A stretch of DNA of 64,000 nucleotides, taken from contig JAEEZS010000009.1 in NCBI GenBank assembly GCA_016291905.1, positions 62,001-126,000 on the forward strand, read 5' to 3'. The notes below the pieces were generated by a model that was not told the DNA's origin, searched no databases, and worked only from the letters and a program-made list of their open reading frames with translations. Positions 18,106 to 26,810 of the stretch are shown piece after piece. A program made the translations under genes and the position numbers. How positions within the stretch are numbered: position 1 is the first letter of the stretch; every line of letters starts with the position of its first letter. The DNA comes from Bacteroidaceae bacterium. GTDB taxonomy: Bacteria > Bacteroidota > Bacteroidia > Bacteroidales > Bacteroidaceae.

Positions 18106-18113
18106 CAAAAATA
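18106..18113 (-). promoter_or_regulatory. -7 box abutting the recF start
   Basis: The minus strand reads TATTTTTG followed by CA, ending 4 bp before the recF ATG. If it is active, transcription would start at about the ATG. Confidence 0.55.
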
Positions 18114-18176
18114 AAAAAAAAGAATCATCAGACAAAAAAATTTGCTCCGAAATTTCGTCATTAGCGAGAAAAGGTC

Positions 18177-18184
18177 TAATTTTG
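18177..18184 (+). promoter_or_regulatory. -7 box for the TPR protein gene
   Basis: TAATTTTG followed by CG lies 38 bp upstream of the ATG at 18223, in the divergent gap with recF. Confidence 0.6.
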
Positions 18185-18222
18185 CGGGCTGAAATCTGAA
18201 AATACTAAAAAATTAAAGAAAT

Positions 18223-18912
18223 ATGGCACAAAAGAAAAAAGCAAAAAGCGTTGCTCAACAGAACGCCGCCAACGTGGGCGAAGCTGTGAGCCGTACCGAA
18301 CAGTACATCGAAAACAACAAGAAAAAACTGACCGTCATCGTCTGCGCCGTCATCGTCATCATCGCAGCCATCCTGCTGCTCAACACCTACTACCTGGCTC
18401 CGCGTCAGCAGAAGTCGCTTGAAGCCCTCGTCCCTGGCGAGAAGCTCTTCCAGGCTGGTGATTTCCAGAAAGCACTCGACGGCGACAGCTACGAATACGA
18501 CGGCTTCGACGCCATCATCAAGCACTACGGCTGCACCAAGGGCGCCAATCTCGCCAAGGCCTATGCCGGACTGAGCCACGTGAAGCTCGGACAGTACGAG
18601 GAGGCTATCCCCTACCTCAAGGCTTTCAAGGGCAAGGACCACATGATTGCTCCCTCCGTGCTTGGCGCGCTGGGTAACTGCTATTCGCAGCAGGGCGACC
18701 ACGCCAAGGCAGCTGCCACGCTGATGAAGGCCGCAGCCAAGGCCGACAACAACGTCCTCAGCGCCGGTTACCTCATCCAGGCCGGACAGCTCTACGAGTC
18801 GCTTGGCAAGAACGCCGAAGCCCTCGCCGCCTACAAGCTGGTGAAGAGCAAGTACTACCAGTCCACCCAGGCTGCCGACATCGATAAGTACATCGAGCGT
18901 CTGAGCAAATAA
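18223..18912 (+). CDS. Membrane-anchored tetratricopeptide repeat protein
   Basis: The 229-residue protein has a lysine-rich cytoplasmic N-terminus, one transmembrane segment (about residues 38-57, LTVIVCAVIVIIAAILLLN) and then TPR-like helix pairs (FQAGDFQKAL, AGLSHVKLGQYEEAIPYL, LGNCYSQQGDHAKAA, AGQLYESLGKNAEALAAY). The TPRs would face the periplasm. It resembles the YfgM/BamD-like helper proteins commonly next to recF in Bacteroidales. The precise partner is unknown. A strong terminator follows. Confidence 0.85.
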   Translation: MAQKKKAKSVAQQNAANVGEAVSRTEQYIENNKKKLTVIVCAVIVIIAAILLLNTYYLAPRQQKSLEALVPGEKLFQAGDFQKALDGDSYEYDGFDAIIKHYGCTKGANLAKAYAGLSHVKLGQYEEAIPYLKAFKGKDHMIAPSVLGALGNCYSQQGDHAKAAATLMKAAAKADNNVLSAGYLIQAGQLYESLGKNAEALAAYKLVKSKYYQSTQAADIDKYIERLSK

Positions 18913-18940
18913 ACCACGCTCTGGCACACACCATCAGTCA

Positions 18941-18970
18941 AGCCCCTTCCCAAGGGGCTTTTCTTTTTTC
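18941..18970 (+). terminator. Intrinsic terminator of the TPR gene
   Basis: AGCCCCTT/AAGGGGCT hairpin with a CCC loop is followed by TTTTCTTTTTT. Confidence 0.85.
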
Positions 18971-18996
18971 CTTTCACCACCGGCTGCGCCGTTCAG

Positions 18997-19013
18997 GGGG
19001 ATTTGTAATCCCC
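18997..19013. repeat. REP-like short hairpin
   Basis: GGGGATT TGT AATCCCC forms a 7-bp stem within a GC-rich stretch (18977-19028). It resembles bacterial REP elements, but only one copy is seen here and no REP-associated transposase is nearby. Confidence 0.35.
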
Positions 19014-19092
19014 AGCCTTCTACGTGCGTCATGATGGCCAATCTTGAGAGCGATTCAAGCCGTTATCTTGTTATTCCAAGCAACTATTCTCA

Positions 19093-19240
19093 CAGCCCAG
19101 TGGGCTAATTTGCCAGCCCAAGCATCTGGCAGCACAGCCCAAGGGAATAAATCCGCAGCCCAAGGGGCTATTTATAAACACGGGCCGCGTTTATATAAAC
19201 AGGGGCCGTGTTTATATAAACAGGGGCGCTGTTTATAAAC
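19093..19240. repeat. Seven-unit 21-bp periodic array with drifting sequence
   Basis: CAGCCCA recurs at 19093, 19114, 19135 and 19156. From 19168 a second motif takes over in the same period: CTATTTATAAAC at 19168, then the palindrome GTTTATATAAAC at 19189 and 19210, and GTTTATAAAC at 19231. Every step is exactly 21 bp. The array lies in the 661-bp gap between the TPR and Omp28-like genes. It is not translated convincingly. Confidence 0.85.
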
Positions 19241-19310
19241 ATCGCACTACGCGCAGAAATTGCCGTCAAGCGTCGGAACACCTTCAACAAAAAACACGAA
19301 AATTGCTACA

Positions 19311-19403
19311 TTCCTACACCAATGGGCTTATTTCGCTGGTACATAAACCATTGTGGGTGTAGGAAGGCGATTATTCCTACACTTTCCTACACCTTCCTAC
19401 ACC
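19311..19403. repeat. TTCCTACACC repeats, direct and inverted
   Basis: TTCCTACACC occurs at 19311, inverted at 19356-19365, then three times in tandem with a 10-bp period from 19374 to 19403 (first copy ends in T). The 19311 and 19356 copies, together with flanking CAATGG/CCATTG, can form a stem. Confidence 0.75.
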
Positions 19404-19527
19404 AAAAAACAGGCATTTCGTGTTTCATTTAACGTGGAATCGCTCCTTTTCGTTTGGAAAAGCCGGCGAATTTGGCGTATGAAACGAATTTTATGCAGAG
19501 AAATGGCGCCAAAAAAGAAAAAAACCG

Positions 19528-19535
19528 TACCTTTG
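19528..19535 (+). promoter_or_regulatory. -7 box for the Omp28-like gene
   Basis: TACCTTTG followed by CAG lies 38 bp upstream of the ATG. Confidence 0.7.
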
Positions 19536-19573
19536 CAGCGGAAAAATAATCACATAAAACAACCAATGATAAA

Positions 19574-21391
19574 ATGAAAAAAACCTTTACCCTTATTCTG
19601 GCCTTAACGATGGCCATCGGGACATTTGCACAGAAAATCGAACCCTCCGACACGCAGATGTGGTGGGGCTATTACAGCGAATCCGATGCGCAGAAGCTCG
19701 ACCTGGTGAACGACGGGCTTGGCATGAGTAGCGCAGCCACACTCGACGCCTCCATCTATATCCCCAAGAATCACCCCTTCGCAGGCGGCAGCACCATCAA
19801 CGCCGTACGCGTCTGGTTGAGTGCCGACATCACAAAGGTAACGGGCAACGTGAAGGTCTGGATTTCCAAGACCCAGCCTACGGACGTGTCGAAAGCCAAC
19901 TATATCCAGAGCGTCGCACTCTCCACGCTGTCGAAGGGGCAGAACGATATTGCCCTCACCACCCCCTTTGCCGTCAACAACGATGGCATCTACGTGGGTG
20001 TCACACTTACGACAAACCAGAGAGCCTATCCCTTCCTCTGCAATGGCGACGATGTGCCCAACTCCTTCTATTTCCGCTACTCTACGACCGACGGTTGGAT
20101 AGACCTCTACGGTTACGGCTATGGCAAGCTGGCCTTGCAGGTACTGCTCGATGGGGGTGATTTCCCCAGCCATTGTGCTACGGTGGAGGACTTCGGACAG
20201 ACCATCGTCGTCAAGGGGCAGGATGCGACAGTCCCTGTCAGGATAACCAACGGAGGCAAGGAAGCCGTCACAAGCATCTCCTATACCATCACCACCGACG
20301 ACGGCACTCCCTCGTCCGAGACCACCCTCTCGGTAGGTTCGCTTGCCTATAGTGGCACCTACACGGCCTCCCTCTCCATGCCTTCGTGCAGCGAAGCCCG
20401 AAAAGAGGTGAAGACCGTCACCATCACGAAAGTGAACGGCGTGCCCAACACGGCAGCCAACCCCTCGGCAAAGGGCAACCTGATTACCATCACCCAGCCG
20501 GCAGCGGCTACGCCTGTCGTCGAGGAGTTCACGGGCACCTGGTGCGGCTATTGCCCCTACGGCACGGTGGGCATGCAGAAGGCTCACGACACTTTCGGCG
20601 ACCGCGTGGTGCTGATTGCTGCCCACAATGGCGACCCGATGACAATCGACGGTTACAACCCCATCATGCAGAGCGTGGGCAGCTTCCCCAGCGCCAACCT
20701 GAACAGGGAAGTGGACTTCTACCCCTCGTCGGGCACTATCGTCGGCCTGATTCAGAATGCCCTCAACCGCGCCACGCAGGGCTCTATCAAATTGACAGCC
20801 ATGTGGGGAAATATAGGGAAATCGCTTGTCTGCTTCGACACGGAAACCACGTTTGTCTATGACGACAACGACGGCAAATACGGCATCGCCTTCGTGCTTG
20901 TCGAGGACGGCATGACAGGTACCGGCTCCAAATGGGCACAGAGCAACTACTTGAGCGGAGGAAGCGGCGATGCCGACATGTCCTTCTGGTACCGCTCGGG
21001 CTCAAGCGTGACGGGAATAGAATTCAATCATGTAGCCGTTGCCGCCTGGGACATCCTGAACGGCGTGAAAAACTCCGTAAGCCCCACGATTGTAGCTGAC
21101 GAACCGCAGACGTTCAGCTACAAAGCGGGAATCTCTGGAAACAGCCTCATCCAGGACAAGACGAAACTGAAAGCCGTGGCGTTACTCATCGACCAGGTTT
21201 CCGGCACGATTGTCAATGCCGCCCAGGCTACCATTCAGGACTATTCATCCGGCGTTGAAGCCCTTCCGACTGACGATGCCATCATCGTCTCGTGCTATGC
21301 GCTTGACGGACGCGAGGTTGCCGAACCGCAGAAGGGACTGAATATTGTGAAGATGAGCGACGGCACCACCCGCAAAGTCTTTGTGAAGTAA
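19574..21391 (+). CDS. Omp28-related secreted protein with thioredoxin-like CxxC and type IX-like C-terminus
   Basis: The 605-residue protein has a signal peptide (ALTMAIGTFAQ), an N-terminal beta-rich domain, and from about residue 310 the Omp28-type domain with VEEFTGTWCGYCPYG, a thioredoxin-like C-G-Y-C. The last 45 residues (VSCYALDGREV ... GLNIVKMSDGTTRKVFVK) resemble a type A type IX secretion sorting domain. It is therefore likely exported and attached at the cell surface. The function of Omp28 proteins is poorly known; a surface redox role is only suggested by CxxC. A similar promoter (21450) precedes the next gene. Confidence 0.8.
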   Translation: MKKTFTLILALTMAIGTFAQKIEPSDTQMWWGYYSESDAQKLDLVNDGLGMSSAATLDASIYIPKNHPFAGGSTINAVRVWLSADITKVTGNVKVWISKTQPTDVSKANYIQSVALSTLSKGQNDIALTTPFAVNNDGIYVGVTLTTNQRAYPFLCNGDDVPNSFYFRYSTTDGWIDLYGYGYGKLALQVLLDGGDFPSHCATVEDFGQTIVVKGQDATVPVRITNGGKEAVTSISYTITTDDGTPSSETTLSVGSLAYSGTYTASLSMPSCSEARKEVKTVTITKVNGVPNTAANPSAKGNLITITQPAAATPVVEEFTGTWCGYCPYGTVGMQKAHDTFGDRVVLIAAHNGDPMTIDGYNPIMQSVGSFPSANLNREVDFYPSSGTIVGLIQNALNRATQGSIKLTAMWGNIGKSLVCFDTETTFVYDDNDGKYGIAFVLVEDGMTGTGSKWAQSNYLSGGSGDADMSFWYRSGSSVTGIEFNHVAVAAWDILNGVKNSVSPTIVADEPQTFSYKAGISGNSLIQDKTKLKAVALLIDQVSGTIVNAAQATIQDYSSGVEALPTDDAIIVSCYALDGREVAEPQKGLNIVKMSDGTTRKVFVK

Positions 21392-21449
21392 AAGAGCGAA
21401 GAATTGACATTTTTTTGAGCAAATGGCATAGAAATAGGAAAAAAGTCCG

Positions 21450-21457
21450 TACCTTCG
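21450..21457 (+). promoter_or_regulatory. -7 box for the beta-barrel gene at 21542
   Basis: TACCTTCG followed by CAG, one mismatch from consensus, lies 84 bp upstream of the ATG. Confidence 0.5.
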
Positions 21458-21541
21458 CAGCCGATAATAAAATTAATAAGGTATCAACAACAAGAAAACA
21501 GGGTTTTAACAACAATAATTAAAAAGCACAATTCGTTAGAA

Positions 21542-22327
21542 ATGAAGAAAGTCTATCTTGCAGCCTTCGTTGCTGCGGTTATGGTTTCAGCGAGTGTCAG
21601 CGCCCAGGGAGTCGATTTCTCTGAGGCGAGTTCTAATGACAATCCCTTTACCCTCGAACTGAGCGAGGTGGGCGTTAGCACCAGCTACCTCTGGCGCGGT
21701 CAGGAATTGGGTGGCCTGAATGTACAGGGCGACCTTTCCTTGAGCTACGAAGTGGATGACTTCTCGGCCAGCCTCGGCACGTGGTTCGTTCATGCCTTTC
21801 AGGAGAGCATCTACGGCCCGTTCATGAAACAGGGCTATCAGGAGTGGGACTTCTACGCCAGCCTGGGCTTTGGCGGCACTTCTCTGACCCTGACGGACTA
21901 TATGGCTCCCCCTTATTTCAAGACGGGTTTGAGTAAGGGCGAAGGCCATGCACTCGACGCCACGCTGGAGCACTTTTTTGGCGACAGCTTCCCCCTCACC
22001 CTCTCGTGGAGCACCATCCTGCTGGGCGGTGACGACATGGAGGAACAGCCCTTTGCCAGCATCGACAAACGATTCTATAGCAGCTACGCGGAAGCCAGCT
22101 ACGACTTCAGCCTGGGCGATTTCCCCGTTGACTTCACGGCCAGCGTCGGCTTCGTGCCCTGGACAAGCCCTTACATCGACGATGCTGAAGGTGCCCACTT
22201 CGCCTGGCTCGGCCTGCGCGCAGGCTACGACATCTCTCTTGGAAGTTTCGTCCTTCCCGTGAGCACCACCCTTGGCCTTAACCCCACCGACGGCAAGTTC
22301 CTCTGGAGCGTCGCCATCGGTTTCTAA
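21542..22327 (+). CDS. Outer-membrane beta-barrel protein of unknown function
   Basis: The 261-residue protein has a signal peptide (VMVSASVSAQG) followed by alternating polar/aromatic strands such as SYLWRGQELGG, SLSYEVDDFSASLGTWFVHAF and EASYDFSLGDFPVDFTASVGFVPW. It ends in FLWSVAIGF with a C-terminal phenylalanine, typical of outer-membrane barrels. It resembles the TorF-like putative porins of environmental Bacteroidota. No substrate can be named. Confidence 0.75.
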   Translation: MKKVYLAAFVAAVMVSASVSAQGVDFSEASSNDNPFTLELSEVGVSTSYLWRGQELGGLNVQGDLSLSYEVDDFSASLGTWFVHAFQESIYGPFMKQGYQEWDFYASLGFGGTSLTLTDYMAPPYFKTGLSKGEGHALDATLEHFFGDSFPLTLSWSTILLGGDDMEEQPFASIDKRFYSSYAEASYDFSLGDFPVDFTASVGFVPWTSPYIDDAEGAHFAWLGLRAGYDISLGSFVLPVSTTLGLNPTDGKFLWSVAIGF

Positions 22328-22387
22328 ACCCATAAACCCGTAAACGTCAAACCTGTATGTTATCCTTCTTAATCATAAAACTGAAAA

Positions 22388-23794
22388 ATGGCATTGGCTG
22401 AGAAGAAAAAAGAACCTGAGGGTCGCATCATCGATGTGAAGCATGTCTCCAAGTGGTTCGGGGAGAAACAAGTGCTGAACGATGTGAACCTGTATGTGAG
22501 AAAGGGAGAATTCGTCACCATCCTCGGTCCCTCGGGATGCGGCAAGACGACCTTGCTCCGAATCCTGGCCGGATTTGAAACGGCATCAGAGGGAGAAATC
22601 CTGCTTGGGGGTGAGGATATCGCACAAACGCCCCCGCATAAGCGCCCCATGAATACCGTGTTCCAGCGCTATGCCTTGTTTCCACACTTAAATGTTTTTG
22701 ACAACGTCGCCTTCGGACTGAAACTCCGCAAGATGGACTCGAAGGAAATGGATGCCGCCGTGCGCAAGGCACTCAAGATGGTGGGCATGACAGACTACGA
22801 GGAACGCGACGTGAACAGCCTGTCGGGCGGACAGCAACAGCGCGTGGCTATTGCACGAGCCATCGTCAACAAGCCTCAGGTGCTGCTCCTTGACGAGCCC
22901 CTTGCCGCCCTCGACCTGAAGATGCGCAAGGACATGCAGCTCGAGCTGAAGGACATGCACAAGACGCTGGGCATCACCTTCATCTACGTCACGCACGACC
23001 AGGAGGAGGCGCTCACCCTCTCCGACACCATCGTAGTGATGAACGAGGGCGTCATCCAGCAGATAGGCACACCTACCGACATATACAACGAGCCGAAGAA
23101 CTGCTTTGTGGCTGACTTCATCGGCGAAAGCAACATACTCGAGGGCACCATGCTGGAGGACTGCCTGGTGCGCTTCATGGACAAGGAGTTCACGTGTGTC
23201 GACACGGGCTTTGACAAGAACGAGCCCGTCGATGTCGTGCTCCGTCCCGAGGACATCTACATCATGCACCGCAACGAACAGGCCGAGCAGTTCCACGGCA
23301 CGGTGCAGAGCTGTATCTTTAAGGGCGTACACTACGAGATGATTATCCTTACGCCTGACGGATACGAAATAATGATTCAGGACTACAACTGCTTTGAACC
23401 TGGCATGGACGTCAGCCTCATCGTCAAGCCTGCCGACATCCACGTGATGAAGAAGGAACGCCTCTGCAACACCATCGAAGCCACTGTCGTTGACAGCGAG
23501 CACATTGAGATGCTGGGCGAGAAGTTCCAGATTTTGCCCACCGACATCGAAGAAGGAACAGAAGTGCTCGCCGAAGTGGACTTCGACAAAATTGAGCTCA
23601 CCGACTATCTGGAGGACGGCACTGCCGACGGCGAGGTACGTCTGATTCTCTACAAGGGCAACCACTACCACCTGACGATTGCCACCGACGACGGCCCCTA
23701 CCTCTACGTCGACACCAACGACGTGTGGGATGACGGAGACCTTGTCGGCATCAACATCAAACCGGAGGATATTAGGTTAAAGGTTAGAGGTTAA
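22388..23794 (+). CDS. potA: Spermidine/putrescine ABC transporter ATP-binding protein PotA
   Basis: The 468-residue protein has Walker [12 protein letters not shown] near residue 48, Q-loop, signature [14 protein letters not shown] near 143, Walker [13 protein letters not shown] near 162 and the H-loop [14 protein letters not shown]-type domain follows. It energises polyamine uptake with PotB and PotC at the inner membrane. E. coli PotA has about 378 residues; this one has roughly 90 extra C-terminal residues that look like a second beta-rich regulatory segment. Its last six codons plus the stop are formed by three AGGTTAA-type heptads, so the natural C-terminus seems set by a repeat. potB begins 7 bp later. 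Confidence 0.93.
   Translation: MALAEKKKEPEGRIIDVKHVSKWFGEKQVLNDVNLYVRKGEFVTILGPSGCGKTTLLRILAGFETASEGEILLGGEDIAQTPPHKRPMNTVFQRYALFPHLNVFDNVAFGLKLRKMDSKEMDAAVRKALKMVGMTDYEERDVNSLSGGQQQRVAIARAIVNKPQVLLLDEPLAALDLKMRKDMQLELKDMHKTLGITFIYVTHDQEEALTLSDTIVVMNEGVIQQIGTPTDIYNEPKNCFVADFIGESNILEGTMLEDCLVRFMDKEFTCVDTGFDKNEPVDVVLRPEDIYIMHRNEQAEQFHGTVQSCIFKGVHYEMIILTPDGYEIMIQDYNCFEPGMDVSLIVKPADIHVMKKERLCNTIEATVVDSEHIEMLGEKFQILPTDIEEGTEVLAEVDFDKIELTDYLEDGTADGEVRLILYKGNHYHLTIATDDGPYLYVDTNDVWDDGDLVGINIKPEDIRLKVRG
23774..23794. repeat. Heptad repeat forming the 3' end of potA
   Basis: Three 7-bp words (AGGTTAA, AGGTTAG, AGGTTAA) supply the final codons RLKVRG and the TAA stop of potA. The words match the GGTTAAA/GGTTAAC array at 54192. 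Confidence 0.8.
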
Positions 23795-23801
23795 TGGTCC
23801 G

Positions 23802-24596
23802 ATGAACAAGATTGTCCGGTATTTCTCCAAGCGAAGCAGTTGGTCACTCCCCTACTTCATCTTTCTGCTGCTGTTTGTGGTACTGCCTCTGCTGCTGATT
23901 GTTCTCTATGCGTTCAGAGACAACCAAGGGCACTTCACGGTGGACAACTTTGTGAAGTTCGTCCAGCAGAAGGAGGCGCTGAATACGTTTATCTACTCTG
24001 TAGGCATTGCCATCGTCACCACAGTGCTATGCATTCTGTTCGGCTACCCCGCTGCCTATATCCTCAGCAACAGCGAGTTCAACAAGTCGAAGACAACGGT
24101 GCTACTTTTCATCCTGCCTATGTGGGTGAACTTCCTCATCCGTACGTTGGCCACCGTCACGCTGTTCGACATCACAGGCCTGCCTCTTGGGCAGGGCGCG
24201 CTGATGTTCGGCCTCACCTACGACTTCCTGCCCTTCATGATCTACCCCATTTACAACACCATGATGAAGATAGACAAGAGCCTCATCGAGGCAGCGCAGG
24301 ACCTCGGCGCAGGGCGTGCGAAGGTGTTTACGAAAGTCATCTTTCCGCTCAGCCTCCCCGGCGTATTGAGCGGAGTGCTAATGGTGTTCCTGCCTACCAT
24401 CTCGACGTTTGCCATTTCGGAGCTGTTGACCATGAACGACATTCAGCTCTTTGGCTCCGTTATTCAGACCTACATCATGCAGAGCGACACGATGAACTAC
24501 GGCGCGGCACTCTCTCTGATTATGTTGCTGATTATCGGCATTACGTCCCTCTTCACAGGCGGTGATGCTGAGAACGAGTCCGCAGGTTTAATATAA
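23802..24596 (+). CDS. potB: Spermidine/putrescine ABC transporter permease PotB
   Basis: The 264-residue protein is a type I permease with about six transmembrane segments, the first at residues 17-37 (YFIFLLLFVVLPLLLIVLYAF). The EAA loop that contacts the ATPase is present as EAAQDLGAGRAKVFTKVIFPLSLPGVLSG near residue 165. It pairs with PotC to form the polyamine channel. It sits 7 bp after potA and 15 bp before potC, so it is clearly one operon. Confidence 0.93.
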   Translation: MNKIVRYFSKRSSWSLPYFIFLLLFVVLPLLLIVLYAFRDNQGHFTVDNFVKFVQQKEALNTFIYSVGIAIVTTVLCILFGYPAAYILSNSEFNKSKTTVLLFILPMWVNFLIRTLATVTLFDITGLPLGQGALMFGLTYDFLPFMIYPIYNTMMKIDKSLIEAAQDLGAGRAKVFTKVIFPLSLPGVLSGVLMVFLPTISTFAISELLTMNDIQLFGSVIQTYIMQSDTMNYGAALSLIMLLIIGITSLFTGGDAENESAGLI

Positions 24597-24611
24597 TAAG
24601 GAGAATGCATT

Positions 24612-25448
24612 ATGAAAGTCAAGTTTGATAACATACTCGCACGTGGGTACCTGTGGCTTCTGTTGCTGGTCCTCTACACTCCCATTGTCATCATTGCCAT
24701 CTTTTCTTTTACGGAAACGAAGGTGCTGGGCAACTGGACGGGATTCTCGCTTAACCTGTATAAGAACATTTTTGTAGGCGATGCCAGCGGCAGCATGCTG
24801 TCGGCTATCAAGAACACCCTCATCATTGCCATCATCGCAGCAACCATCTCGACGTTGCTTGGCAGTTTCTCGGCCATCGGTATCTATAACTTGAAGAACC
24901 GTCGGCGCAAAGCCATCACGTTCCTCAACAGCATCCCAATGATTAACCCTGACATCATCACGGGTATTTCGCTGTTCCTACTCTTCGTATGGCTGGGCGT
25001 CAGTCAAGGCTACGTCACCGTGGTGCTGGCGCACATTTCGTTTTGCACGCCGTACGTGGTACTGAGCGTGATGCCGCGCCTGACGGGAATGAACCAAAAC
25101 ATCTACGAAGCGGCCCTCGACCTCGGCGCCACACCTTTCCAAGCACTCACCAAAGTCATTATCCCCGAAATCAAACCGGGCATCGTCAGCGGTTTCATCC
25201 TTGCCTTTACGCTTTCCATCGACGACTTCGCTGTCAGCCTCTTCACGAAGGGTAACATCGGGTTGGAGACGCTCTCGACCTACATCTACTCCGATGCACG
25301 AAAAGGTGGACTGACGCCCGAACTACGCGCTCTTTCAACGTTGGTGTTCGTCATCGTCCTTGCCCTGCTACTCGTCATTAACCTGCGCGCCGAACGACTG
25401 GCCAAGAAGGAACGCCAACGTGCTGCCGTGCTTGCAATCAAAAAATAA
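24612..25448 (+). CDS. potC: Spermidine/putrescine ABC transporter permease PotC
   Basis: The 278-residue inner-membrane permease starts with a transmembrane helix (LWLLLLVLYTPIVIIAIFSF) and has the EAA motif EAALDLGATPFQALTKVIIPEIKPGIVSG near residue 170. An acidic SIDDFAVSLF segment follows, typical of PotC. A charged C-terminal tail ends KKERQRAAVLAIKK. It lies in the potABCD operon, 36 bp before potD. Confidence 0.93.
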   Translation: MKVKFDNILARGYLWLLLLVLYTPIVIIAIFSFTETKVLGNWTGFSLNLYKNIFVGDASGSMLSAIKNTLIIAIIAATISTLLGSFSAIGIYNLKNRRRKAITFLNSIPMINPDIITGISLFLLFVWLGVSQGYVTVVLAHISFCTPYVVLSVMPRLTGMNQNIYEAALDLGATPFQALTKVIIPEIKPGIVSGFILAFTLSIDDFAVSLFTKGNIGLETLSTYIYSDARKGGLTPELRALSTLVFVIVLALLLVINLRAERLAKKERQRAAVLAIKK

Positions 25449-25484
25449 CTCACTTTATTAACATTAACACCTATTTTATCAGAA

Positions 25485-26807
25485 ATGAAAAAAGCCATCC
25501 GTATCTTTGCTCTCGCAGCTTTGCTGTTGGGTTTCACCTTCCAGGCTGATGCCAAGGACCGTGCACACACCCTGAAAATCTATAACTGGGCCGACTATAT
25601 CGACGAGGACCTGCTGGAGGAATTCAAAGTGTGGTATCACGAACAGACGGGCGAAGAGGTTGACATTATTTACCAGCTTTTCGACATCAATGAAGTCATG
25701 CTAGCCAAGATTGAGACGGGACATGAGGATTTTGACGTCGTCTGCCCCTCGGAGTATATCATCGACCGTATGCTTGAGAAGGACCTTCTCCTCCCCCTCA
25801 ACCGCGACTATGGCAAGGCTACCGACTATACGAACCTCGTCTCGCCTTTTATGAAAGAGATGTTGAGCCGTTTCGACAAGACGGGCAAGAAGGCTGGCGA
25901 CTATGCAGTCCCCTATATGTGGGGTACCACCGGCTGGCTCTACAATCCGAAGTATGTCACCGACGAGGAAGCCAGTACATGGGCCACTCTCTGGAATCCC
26001 AAGTTCGCCAACCACATCCTCGTCAAGGATGCCGTACACGATGTGTCTGGCTCCATCCTCACCTACGTCCGTCAGCAGGACGTCCTTGACGGTAAGGTCA
26101 CCCGTCAGCAGCTGATGAACGACGCTAGCGATGCTGCCATCGCCCTCATCGAGGACACGTTGAAAGCTGCCAAGAACATGGGCAACATTGCCGGTTGGGA
26201 AGTTGACTTCGGCAAGGAAATGATGACAAAGGGTAAGATTTGGCTCAACCTCAGCTGGAGCGGAGATGCCATGTTTGCCATTGACGAAGCTGCTGAAATC
26301 GGCACCGAGCTCCGCTATCAGGTTCCCAAAGAGGGTTCTAATGTGTGGTTCGACGGCTGGGTTATCCCCAAGTACGCCAAGAACACCAAGGCTGCCAACT
26401 ACTTTATCAATTACATGTGCTTGCCCGAGAACGCCCTTCGTAACATGGACATCGTAGGGTACGTAAGTGCCATCGCTTCGCCCGAGATTCTGGAAGCCAA
26501 AACTGACGAAAGCATTACTACCCCCATCAACCTCAGCTACTTCTTTGGTGAAGGCTGCGACAGCGTTTTTGTCAACGACGTGCAATACCCCGATGCCAGC
26601 GTCATCGAACGTTGCGCCGTCATGCGCGACTATGGCGAACGCACCAAGGAGATGCTGGAGATGTGGAGCCGCATCAAGGGCGACAGCATGGGCACATGGG
26701 TCTATATCGTTATCGGTGTTGTTCTCTTGGCTGCCATCGCTGCTGCGCTGAGCTCCAAAAAGAAGAACAACAGCAAGAAAACAAAGAAAAACAACAAAAG
26801 AAGATAA
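25485..26807 (+). CDS. potD: Polyamine-binding protein PotD with a C-terminal membrane anchor
   Basis: The 440-residue protein has a signal peptide (LLLGFTFQADAK) and a complete type II solute-binding domain with KIYNWADYIDEDLLEEF, CPSEYIIDRM, PYMWGTTGWLYNP and WSGDAMFAIDEA. Soluble PotD proteins have about 350 residues. Here about 50 more follow, including a transmembrane helix (WVYIVIGVVLLAAIAAAL, about residues 404-421) and a strongly basic tail (KKKNNSKKTKKNNKRR). The binding domain is thus probably tethered to the inner membrane instead of free in the periplasm. It is the last transport gene; the glycosyltransferase gene starts 3 bp after the stop. Confidence 0.92.
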   Translation: MKKAIRIFALAALLLGFTFQADAKDRAHTLKIYNWADYIDEDLLEEFKVWYHEQTGEEVDIIYQLFDINEVMLAKIETGHEDFDVVCPSEYIIDRMLEKDLLLPLNRDYGKATDYTNLVSPFMKEMLSRFDKTGKKAGDYAVPYMWGTTGWLYNPKYVTDEEASTWATLWNPKFANHILVKDAVHDVSGSILTYVRQQDVLDGKVTRQQLMNDASDAAIALIEDTLKAAKNMGNIAGWEVDFGKEMMTKGKIWLNLSWSGDAMFAIDEAAEIGTELRYQVPKEGSNVWFDGWVIPKYAKNTKAANYFINYMCLPENALRNMDIVGYVSAIASPEILEAKTDESITTPINLSYFFGEGCDSVFVNDVQYPDASVIERCAVMRDYGERTKEMLEMWSRIKGDSMGTWVYIVIGVVLLAAIAAALSSKKKNNSKKTKKNNKRR

Positions 26808-26810
26808 AAA

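Noticed and set aside
18102-18161. Longer RecF N-terminus with 20 extra hydrophobic residues
   Set aside because: The extension covers the promoter box and RecF proteins begin at the MILQKLTVVNYKN position.
19044-19238. Small frame with repeated GPxLYKQG-like peptide
   Set aside because: It is a translation of the 21-bp periodic array; there is no promoter box or family similarity.
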